The notes under the pieces were generated by a model, which worked only from the letters and a program-made list of their open reading frames with translations, was not told the DNA's origin and made no database searches. From the NCBI GenBank assembly GCA_029237695.1, contig CM055266.1, forward strand, positions 108,393,370-108,457,369: DNA of 64,000 bases, read 5' to 3'. Shown one piece after another: positions 12,601 to 24,600 of this stretch. Both the position numbers and the translations under genes were made by a program. How positions within the stretch are numbered: position 1 is the first letter of the stretch; the number at the start of each line of letters is the position of its first letter. The DNA is from Conchocele bisecta. Lineage: Eukaryota > Mollusca > Bivalvia > Lucinida > Thyasiridae.

Positions 12601-15600
12601 TCATGAAAAATCGCACATGTTCTTAGGTACAAAATCACATGGCGTGTCTCATATGTTACTCTTTCTGAGCACGTACTCTGTTTTCATACTCAAAATCACA
12701 AAGATTATGGGATTTGTGACCAGTGTAGCTCCTGATCGAATAGCACACTCCTGTAGTCTGATAATGATCTGGATTGCTTGTTAGAAGCATGGCGGGTGTT
12801 TCATTGATGAATTGGCGAACAGTGCAGATCCTGATCAGACTGTGCGGATGGATGCAGAGACTGATGTTAATCTACACTGGTCGCGAAACCCATGAGCACC
12901 ACTTCTTCAGTCACAGTCACATTTGAAGTTGATTTGATCAGCCTCGACCAATCAAACTTCTTGATTTAGAGTAAGAGTTTGGAGAACAGGTGACGGGGGG
13001 AAACTTCAGATATACCTCTCATTGTATAAATAGTATAAATAAATATACTATATATTGTTTTTCCATCACCTGTGATTTGGAGAACGTGGTCAGAAAAGTT
13101 TATAAGCAGGTGACCAACGGTAGCTCAGAGTATACTGGGCATTTTACAGTGTTAGTGGTAGACAAGAAACGACAATTTCTGATATTTAATTTGCTTCACG
13201 GCAACGCCAATGGCGCCGCTAGAGTGCGAATTAGTAGGTAGTATTGTCTGCAAACCGTCAAAAATAAGCAACACTCGGCACCAGCAATTCCCTGAAAGAG
13301 TTTCGATGTATACAAGCTAATGCAAATAGTATACTATTGAAGTAAGATAAGTAAAGTGTATGCTTACAATACATTGGTTGCAACGGAAAGTTAATACTTG
13401 TGGTAAGAGAATCAAGCATTGACTAGGATAATGGATCGATGGCCCATTTGACGACATCAAATTAGTTGGCGCCGTCACATGTGGAAGGTTCGGACATGTG
13501 ATGTAAATAAATGTTCATTTAAAAGAAATCCCATTACACCACTAACCTGCTGTCGTGCTGTACGTTAGGTGATATATATATACGACAACAGGTGGGTGGG
13601 GTAAAGGAATGTTTTCTAAATTGACATGTTTTATGTCACATGTCCGTTCTTCTACATGTGAGCGTCGTGGGCTTATCGACGTTACCTTGATGAGATCACC
13701 GGCTGCCAGCGTCTCCCGACGGTCGTCCAGCAGATATATTAGGTCGTCATCGGTCAGACAGGAAGTGGGGTCGCCAGCGCCGCCGCCACATGCCTGAAGT
13801 ACAGTAGAACTTTCTTAACCCTTAGAATCCGGGAAACAAAAAAAATTCGTCTGCTGTCATTTTATACTTTGTCTTCTTTCAAAATAAAAACATGGTTTGT
13901 CAGTACTTTAGAATCATTTCCATTGGAAATTTGAAATGATTCTAAAGTGCTATCAAACAACATTATTTATGAGTAAAAATGGAGAAAAAAAACAGGAGAC
14001 GACAATATTTAAGTAAGGGTTAAACTGGACATCATGGCGATATCTGTTATTTTTGTATTGTCATTTCTAACACGGAGGGCATACCTTAAACCCTGCGACA
14101 TCGGCATTTTCCAGCGCATGCGCGACGTCCATGGCAACGCTGGTCCCGGACAGAGTCATGGACAACAGGGCACTCAGGGGCTGGGGGTCGTCGGGTAACC
14201 CTGGCTCGGTCACCTATATCGTCAATAATGTAGGTAATGCGTGAAACATGTTAAGGCTTACTATGCTGAATTAAATTTTGTTGTATGCTGGAAATGTTTT
14301 ATTTTCAATATTTCTCGACAAAAACCTGGTTTTGACAGCACATGAGAATCGTCTCCAGTGGAGACGATTCTCATGTGCTGTCAAAACCAGTTTTTTGTTA
14401 AGAATTAAAGCAAAAATTAAAAAACATTTTAGGAAGGGTTAATATTCGTTGACCAACTAGTATTAGTGGTTTAGAGAGATTAGACATGTTTATGTGGTTG
14501 ATAATTTACACTTCTGACACCAATTTGCATAGTGTCAAATGTGTAACTTATCAACCAATACAGCCTAATAATACTAATACTGCGATACATCGACGGTAAA
14601 CAAAAGTGTGTAACATATAGCTGTGTAACGAACCTGAATAATATAACAATGTCGTATTGAACTGCAGATGAGTGTCAGCTGTAACCTCTGGAAACATCGT
14701 CGGCACCTGTAGAACAAACATAAGCATGGTGTTTATGACGTGAATAGTATGCATCACGATCATACGGAGTCCCGCAGTGGACATGGATTTTCTTTTATTG
14801 ATTCATTCCCACGAAATAACAATTCGTTCCCTCAATTTAACAACTTGGTCCTTAACAATTCGTTCCCACGATATAACAATTCGTTCCCACGGGAACGAAT
14901 TGTTATATCGTGGGAACGAATTGTTAAATTGAGGGAACTAATTGTTATTTCGTGGGAATGAATTAATAAAAAAAGAAAGAATTCTACGTCCGCTGCGGGG
15001 CTCCGCACAATCATGTATGAACGCACCATGCTTTTTATATAGCTCTTAGATTGTGTGACCATCAACTACCATGGAAAGAAGATGCGAAGGACAATCACTA
15101 TTATCAGTCTACCAGACTCACTCTTATGTGAAAGCGCAATTAACCAATTAACTAAATGATGTGTGGAAATAAATACATATGTAAATAGACATTACATTTG
15201 CTCCAAATTGTTACTAACAAGAGTGCAGCTCAGACCCAAACTCACAAAAATCAATCAACCTTCAAGAGACACGTCCAAGAAGCTGGAAGCTTTCATCCGC
15301 GGCTGGATACAATAAGCATTCGCTATGCCATGGTTAAACATATAGCAACTATAAGGGCAATATTTGTGATACAGCTTATACAGTGACACCTATCTAAAGA
15401 ATACACCAAGAAAACACCTGTAATCTTATTTTCTTGATCATTTATCTCGGGTGATAATGTCTGTTCGTGACAGAATAGCGGAAAACTATGACTCAGAATG
15501 ATAAAATGTCTGATTTACAGTGAAACTTATCTAAGCCGGACACCCTGGGGACCTCCCAGGGTGTCCGGCTTTGAGAGGTTTCACTGTACTTGCAATATAT

Positions 15601-18600
15601 CTCTGCCCACCTATTCCGGCGGATGCAGAACAGGCTGATCTGGGGCTGCGTTTTATCGCAGGTATCGTGGCCCACGATACCTGCGATAAAACTTAGCCCC
15701 AGATCATCCTGTTATGGATACACTAAGCATACAGTAAGGATTTAATATCAATAGTGAGCGTTATGGGAATATTAACCATTCCTACGCTGAATTAAATTTT
15801 GTCGTCTGCTGGAAATGTTTTATTTTCAATATTTCTCGATAAAAACCTGTTTTGTTAACAGGTTTTTTGTTAAGAATTAAGGCAAAAATGAAAAACAGCA
15901 GACGACAATTTTCGTCTCCCGCGTAGTGAGGGTTAATTGCAATACTTTGCATTACAGTTGTATCAAAGAAGATCACCTTTTGCCGCGGTGAGCGACGGTG
16001 GCCTCGGTGTAGACGAGATGGCGGAACACCACGGCCTGCGCCGTGCTCCACCACTGTGTGGAAGCTCTGAGGCCGTACGTCTCTGACATATACTGTAGTA
16101 GATCGTCCACGTGTGTCTGTGTACAAAACAGGTCGTTCACAAATTAACCATTTCAACTCTAAATGGAATGGACTGCGATATGTTAATTTAAGAACCAATA
16201 CAATCGTCACAAAATGCTTTTCAGACTAGTCCATTTATACGAAAGGGTGTTTTACCTTCCACAAACAATATGAACATTACTTGCAAAAAGTGTAGTGCCG
16301 GATGAGACTTCTCGTATCGAGCCTGCTAATCTGGATCTACACTGATTGCAAACACTGCTAAAGAGGTATGTAGTGTTGAATGGGTTAACGCATGTGTGGC
16401 ATCTGTGACTGGAGAAATGGGAGTTGTAACCAGTGTAGCTCCTGATCAAATAGCACACTCATGTAACCTGTAGCCTATTTCATCAACATTGCAAAGTATA
16501 CTTTAGTAGCAAAGTATACTTTGAGGGAGAAATTTTCAATTTTATGATAAATTTATTAATTTTTATTATACTGAATTTATTACATTATCACAGCCATTTA
16601 ATGGCTGTGATAATGTAATAAATTCAGTATAATAATTCTGCATACTTCTAATCATGAAATATATGCATTTGTTAGTTCTATATGAAATAATGCATTTCAG
16701 GAAAAATAAATGATTACTCCCTCAAAGTATACTTTGCTAGTAAAGTATACTTTGCAATGTTGATGAAATAGGCTACAGATCGCAAAACCCATAAATCCAT
16801 ATCTTAAAATGTAAATGTAAATGCTTGGATTTAACGACGGCACTGGCTAGATGACCTTGCAAGAATGTGAGATAGGAAGGAGGTGGATACAGAGGAAACC
16901 GGCCCAAGGAGGCCTAGCTCTTATTAGAATAGTCCCCTCCGGTTCTTTAACGTGCCCAGACTCTCCTTCAAATCTGATACACGGGACCGCCTTTTAAAGT
17001 CCCCATCCGAAAGGACTAGTAGAGCAGGAAATACAAAGTATCTAACAATTCGTTCCCACGACATAAACATATCCATATCTCCAGTCACAGTAACATATTA
17101 TATAGACCAATTTTATAAATGGGTTACGGATAATCATGTGTAACTTCCCTCAGAACACCGGGGCATCGTTCACTTTAGACTTTTCCGAGTTCCCCTGGCT
17201 GTAACGTTGAAGAGCAGTTCGAAGGTTAAGTTACGATTGACTTGGGAATGCACGCGTATATATATAACATGCATTAGAAGAACTACAAACGTTAGAACTG
17301 GTTGAATGAAACGCTCAGCGAACAAAATACTATTATGTGTATTATAGTATGTGTAAGACGATGGTATGAAATGTGGTTAGAACTTACAGATAGTTGGCTA
17401 GTACTGCCATAGAGTGCGGCCGACGTGAGCAGTGGCTCCATGTAGACCCTCAGCGGTAGGTAGGACGTTATAATGATATTCATCCTCAATAGTGATCCTC
17501 GAGGAAACTGCACTGGCTGACCCGGTATATGCCAATATACAGAATCCTCCGCAGTCCTGTAAACATAACTATATATATAGTTGTACTAGTAGTAGCTGTA
17601 TTTCATGTAAGGGTGCCAGTACACGTATATCTATATACAATTAAATCCAAATGCGTGAATGCTAATAATTATCAGGAAATGCATGTCGAGTAGTTCGTGA
17701 TTCATATGGGCCGCCTGCTGACAAAAGAATCATGCACTGACTTTAATCTAGTTTCTGCAGGACGCTAACTGCCATCATCTATATAATTAGATTCCAATCC
17801 GACCTCAAGAACGGACACGAGAAACAATTTGACTAGCGCGACTCGCACATATATGCTATAATAACTACCCCAAGTACAGTCGGATTAACATCAGTGCGAA
17901 CCGTAGTTGTAGCTACGTCAGGATGTAACAATAGTATCTTATAGTTCAGGCTGGAAATTGGCTCGATGACTGTCCATACGCTGGTGCATTCATATGGCAA
18001 GACTACACATGGTATTATATGGAAGTTCGTCATTCAGCAAAGTTGTATCATGTCCCAGTAATAGTATTTATGTCTATTATACAGTACAACCAGCTTTTAA
18101 CAATTTTACCCCTAAATATCTGACATTAATAGTTCCATGCTTATTTCTGGAATGGATTTTGATACGTTAATTTTGCATCCAATCCAACCGTCAGAAAATG
18201 CTTTTCAGATTAGTCCATTCATGAAAAGCAGGTGTTTTTGCTCTAAACATATGTTAATTACTTGCAAAAAGTGCAGATCCTGATTCTGCACTGATTTCAA
18301 ACGCCGCTATAGCGGGCTTTCGGGTTCAAAGTGTTAAATATGTGAAAAAACTAGAAGCTGGCTCATCAGGGGCCCGTTTCACTAAACTTCCGACAACTAA
18401 AATGTTCTTAGGTGCAAAATTATGATAGTCTGTATATTTAACATTAACAATGATTTCTTGTAAACAATTATTGGATTTACATTTATTGAGCATAGGCTGC
18501 ATATGCAGCCTATGCTCAATAATTGTAAAGCCATAAATTGAAATTTACAGACTATTCTAAATTTGCACTTACGAACATTTTAGTCGTACGAAGGTTAGTG

Positions 18601-21600
18601 AAACGGGCCCCTGGATCTGCAGTGTTTGCAAGCACTAACTTTATGGCCAATAGAGCTGGACGAGTTCATAAACAGTTTAACTTACAACTGTTCGGTAGTC
18701 GCCCTTGATGCTGAAATAACACCATGCTGTCTTGACACCACTACACTTGTGTCGTGGTCAGACTTTTCATCGAATACAGCCGCGAACCTCGTATCGTTAT
18801 CAACATTCGTACTAAAACACGGACAGCTTTCAGAACCTGAAATATGTGAAACATGTAATATCAGACATTGGATCACCAGTAGTATGTAAGTAACATTTTG
18901 TCATTAAACGTTAAACCATTATTGCGGATACTCTTCGGAATTCGGGTTTGACTTGTTGACATATCCAGAAGTTCCAGAAGATCAAGTTCATACATTTCGT
19001 GATGATGTGATTATTCCTACTGTCTGTTCCACAGTTTTCTGCCGACAAACATTTGGCTATTAAACCTATTACACTATTACATCTGAAAAATATGTAAATG
19101 TAAGTATGTTTTCATCAATAACATCAAATATTGATTTTATTGGGAACAAAAATCGATTTTTTGAATTTATTTTGGAATTAGTAGACCGATCTTCAAAATC
19201 TAACTTTTATTGTCTTAGTTACATAATTTTCAAGGCATGTTTCGGAGTAATCTTTTTTTTCGCTTACTACCAGCCCCATCCCCCACCCCCAGGTCCAAAT
19301 CCACGTTTGTTTCATACAATTCACGTATAAATGCGTTAACATGGCTTGTCAATCTTGGTTATCAGTATTTCACTGATTGAATCAATACTTGAATAAATTT
19401 AATTTGACATGACCATGCAATCACAACTGCTGGCAATTAAGAACGGCGTACCTTTATATTTATTCACGACCTTAGCGATCTCACAAAGCGTGCTTGGGTT
19501 CGTCAGGGGAACGGCCATCTCTGGGATCCGACTCGCCTGTAGACATATAGAAAGACATGTTGTACTCAACACTAAAACGTCCACCCCAAACAGAAGCAAT
19601 TGATGAGCGATTCGACATTATTATTTACGTGTTAAGGATCCGTGGAACCCTGATCACCTAGTGATTTAAACATATATGTAACTGTTTCCTAAACCAAGGT
19701 GTATGACCACGTGGTACTAACAACAACAGCAAGTACTGAAACTTCCAGAATCCATCTGATTCAAAGTACGTATTCTTGTATATTGTCCTTATTACGTAAC
19801 GGATTTTGATGAAATATGGCGCATCAAACGCGTCTTGTTAAGCTGCATTTGGTCGTCTTTGTATGTTCGCCCAAACTTCTGTCGTTTTTGCGAAGAATCA
19901 ATGTCCGTGTCTACCGACACGGAACTCAATTCTTCGCAAAAACGACATAAGTCTGTACCGTACTTCCTGGACCACCAAATGCAGCTCATGAAGATGCGTT
20001 TGCTGCGCCATATTTCATAAACATCCGTTGCATATTAAGGAAAATATCAAATAATACTTACTTTGGAGTGGGCAACGTTGTTGTTGTTGTAACCACGTGA
20101 TCATGCACATTGTAAGCGGTATATGCCATCACATTTAGGAAACACTTATGTTTTCAACATGGGTTTTTAAATGTATACATGCACATAGTAGAACTATACT
20201 CGACAATGTAATATGTTGATGTGATTAGAGCAATGGGGTTTATGCGATTTTTGACCAGCGTAGCTCCTGATCAATTAGCACACGCCTGCAGCATGATAAC
20301 CGCTAATATAGGATAGTGCATGTTAGCTGCATGACGGGTGTTTCATTTATGGAATGGCGAACAGTGAATATTCTCATCAGGCTGAACTGGATCTACACTG
20401 GTCGTAAGACGCATACGTCCATTTTCTCCAGTCACAGCCGCATATATGGAACAGTGAATTTATGGGAAGTTACACCCACAATAAGATAGACGTCACGGAA
20501 CTGCTAAATCAGTCTTTTAGCGGTTGTAGCTATAGAGCTATACCACGGTGGGAGATCATGTGGTTTATTGTTTTGGTTTTGCGTAATGGCGGCGCCAATA
20601 GGTTGTGAGGTACATCTTATTTTCCATCAATACGGGGCCGGTTTCTTCCTTTTAATGATAGCCATGTTCCAGCCGTTAACACTACGAGTCCGACAATAGA
20701 ACATTTAGCAGCATTACTTCTGTAGATATGCTGAATATTATATAGAGAAATTTCGGAAGAGCGTATTTTACATATAATATGGAAGCCGCGGAAATTCTCT
20801 GACGCCGTCATTATCAGGCAGAACCAAAACAATAGACTGATTATCGGTAGTATTGTAACGCCTGGCTGCACATTGGATCGGAACGGTACAACGGGTGCCA
20901 GTGTAGCGAAGCAGGTTACCGGGCACCAGGCTATACACAAAACAATAGAGCACATGATCCCCCACCGTGTATACTGCACCTTCAGGTGGTGGTCTGTCCG
21001 CGTAGCGCCAGCCCCGGGACACGGCAGGTCCGACCCCTCGTCCAGACACACGACCAAGGAGTAGTTGCCTTGTACGACCGTCTGTCCGTCCACCCAGCGG
21101 AGGTCTACAATAGGACACGGCCGACCGTACATGCCCACTCAGTAGGCATAAACTGTTATTTATATCAGAGACACCATCTGAGACATTTTCTGGCAAAATA
21201 AACATTCATTGACCATTACCCCACGTTTTATATCAGATGTAAATTGCCACACTGATATCAGGGGCGATAACCGTGTTTCCTTAAAATGTTAACGGACATT
21301 ACTATTTAGTATCTGTATTTATGTTTTGATGTGCAATGATCACACTTTATAATCTGTCAAAAATATAATTTTTTTCATATGAAAATAGCCTGATACCACC
21401 GCGAGTCACTATCAGTAAAATAAATATTACTAAATGATTATATATGAATAGCGGGCACTCGTAATCTTTAGAACTGGTGGAATAGTGACACAATTATTCA
21501 CTTATTTAATTGCTATAAAGAACATGTTGTGCCTACTGAGTAGGTATGTACCTTTACTATCATTAGTATGTAATACCAAGGATTTAGGTTTTTGTATATA

Positions 21601-24600
21601 GAGAATAGTAGGTTAGTGCCGTGTTTTGAAGTTCCTACAAATAAAGATAAATACAAAATATATTATAATATTAATATATATTTATTTCATTCCAGAAAGT
21701 AGGAAATGACATAGTCGATGTTATGACGTGTACAATTACTGTCAAAAACCACCCCAATCATCCACGACCAAAACCGAACCCCCACACGCCTGCCAGGCGG
21801 GAAAATAGAGAATAGTAGGTTAGTGTCGTGAATGGGAAAAAATATCTGGCAAGGCTCAGGAAACGGGATGGGCGAGGCTCTGCCGAGCACATCCCGTTTC
21901 CGTGCCGCGCCAGATATTTTTTTCCATTCACAGCACTAACCTACTATTCTATTTATCCCGTCAACACGTATATACACATGGCTTTAAAATGCAAAGAAAT
22001 AACCCCAGCAACCGCAATATTCATACGCAGTGAGTAGGTCGTATTGACAGGATATCAAAAATGTTTCACGGCACCGTGTTTCACGGCACATTGACGGGAT
22101 AAATTACGTCTCTGGTAATACCAAACATAATATGAGACAAAATATTTACAAAACTGTGACATTAAATGACGTCGAAAGTTAACAACACGCTCATAGCAAA
22201 TGTGGAATTCTATGTAGCATTTTCTCTGAACACGTCGTTAACTTTCGACACGATTTACGAAGAATATCGCAACTATTTTTAATGGGATATCGTACATCTT
22301 CTTAGGTACGAACCCGCATGGCTTGTGTCATATGAAGCTGTGACTCATTGGAGGCATGGGGCTTATAGGATTTGTGACCAGTGTAGCTCCTAATCAAATA
22401 GCACGATCTTGTAAACTGATAACGAACAATCCGTATTACCTATTTGAAGCACAATCGGTGTTTCATTGCTGTAATTGTGAACAGTGCGGATGCACAGGCT
22501 GATCTGGATCCGCACTGATCGCAAAACACATAAGCCCCATGTTTCCAGTCACAGCCGCCTTTAATGGGAAATACGACGTTATCATTCATACCCTTGTAGT
22601 CTTGGACGTCCCGCCCCATCTTCTGTAAGGTGGCCTTCAATAGATCGACTTTCTCGTCCGCCATTTTTCCTATAATGGCGACCTTCCGATTCTGTCGTGG
22701 CTCCAACAGGCGTTCTTCCAGCTGAATGATACGAGCGATTGATTGATTGGTTGATTGATTGGTTGATTGTGTGGTTGATTGTGTGGTTGATTGTGTGGTT
22801 GATGTGTTGAGTTGAGTTGAGATGAGTGAGTGTGTGAGGAGTGAGTGAGTGAGTGAGAGTGAGTGAGTGATGAGTGAGTGTGTGAGTGATGAGAGGAGAG
22901 TGATGGGTGTGAGTGATGGTATGTGTATGTGAGTGATGTGTGAGTGAGTGAGAGAGAGTGAGTAGTGGTGAGAGAGTGTGATGTTAGTGATGTGTGAGTT
23001 GATTGGTGATGGTTGATTGGATTGATTGATTGATGGATTGATTGATTGAGTTGATTGTGAGGTTGAGTTGAGTGGAGGTTGAGGAGTTTGAGTGGTTGAG
23101 TTGAGTTGAGTGAGTTGAGTGAGTGAGTGAGGGAGTTAGTGACTGGAGTGAGATGAGTGAGTGAGTGAGTGTGAGTGAGGTGAGTGAGTGAGTGAGTTGA
23201 GTGAGTGAGTGGAGAGAAGTGAGAGATGGAGGAGAAGGTGAGTGAGTGAGTGAGTGAGTGAGTGAGTGAGTGAGTGAGTGAGTGAGTGAGTGAGTGAGTG
23301 AGTGAGTGAGTGAGTGAGTGAGTGAGTGAGTGAGTGAGTGAGTGAGTGAGTGAGTGGTGAGTGAGATGAGTGAGAGTGAGAGTGAGAGTGTAGTGAGTGA
23401 GAGTATGAGTGGTGAGTGAGTGAGTGGTGAGTAGTGATGATGGGTGATGATGGTGGTGAGAGTGAGTGAGTGAGTGAGTGAATGAGTGAGTGAGTGAGTG
23501 ATCGGTCGATTGATTGATTGATTGATTGAGTCGATGACAGACATGCACTATTTATAATAGACAGAATATGTCCTTATTACGGTTCTAGAGTGAGATAACA
23601 CCCCAGATTCAGATTTGTCAGACGCTAAATGATTCTAAAGTTGTATTGTTAAACCATGGAAGGAAAATATAAAGCAACAACAGACGACAATGTTCGTGTC
23701 CAGCATTCTAAGGGTTACAACTAGTACAATGAAATACATACCTTCAGTAACCTGGACAGGACGCTCTGTGTTTTCGGGGCATCTGTTTCGCCAATTTCCC
23801 CGGATACTCGATGCATATTTAGTGACCGCCCGAATATCTTTCCACCAGCGCCCGCCCTGTCGATAGCGGCATGTCCTGACCTCGGTCCGTGGGCGCTATA
23901 GAGCCCATTGTCAACAGTTCGCAACAGCTGGTAGGTAAGAAAACACTAACTAGTGCAAAGGTAGACCGGAATAAGCTTCTCTCTCTTTTGAGGACACAGT
24001 TCGCTTGCAAATCCTGATCCAGTGCTGCCCAATTCCATTTGAGAAACATGGTGGAGTGTTTTAAAGGTACATGCCCACTTAGTATAGGCACAAAGTGTTT
24101 TCTATATTAGAGACATTATCTGAGACATTTACTGGCAAAATAAACATTAATTCACCATCCCACGTATTGATTCGTATTATTATACATTTTATGTCAGACG
24201 TAAATGATATTAGGGGCGATAACCGTGTTTCCCTAAAATGTTAACGGACATTACTGTTTATTCTCTGTATTTATTTTGTGATATGCGATGATCATACTTT
24301 ATAATCGGTCGAAAAAATTATTTTTTCTGGTGACGCATTTACCTAGTATAATTATAATATATCATGCCTCATTTGCATTTGAAAATAGCGCGAGTTACTA
24401 TCAGTAAACTAAATATTAAATGATTATATATGTATAGCGGGAACTTGTAATTTTTAGAACTGGTATAATAGTGACATAATTACACACTTATTTAATTCCT
24501 ATAAAGAACACTGTATGCCTACTGAGTGAGCATGTACCTTTAACACCAGTTGTCATCATATGTGTAGCATTTAAAATGAACCACTGAATTGAACCTGTTG

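Noticed and set aside
15782..16210. 142-codon minus-strand ORF overlapping exon 8
   Set aside because: It is in the wrong frame: the exon 8 frame that joins exons 7 and 9 is different, and the ORF extends into MITE sequence at both ends.
20768..20979. Alternative frame continuing from exon 4 (reading YTVGDHVLYCFVYSLVPGN)
   Set aside because: It looks protein-like, but vertebrate CPED1 joins the end of exon 4 directly to the exon 5 sequence, and the phases only fit the earlier GTGCAG donor. The extension runs towards repeat family CC.
22670..23548. Minus-strand ORF of 292 codons rich in S-L-T-H
   Set aside because: It is the translation of the TCAC/TCAA satellite: a 4-bp repeat without stops reads open in every frame. 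Only its last few dozen codons overlap real exon 3 sequence.
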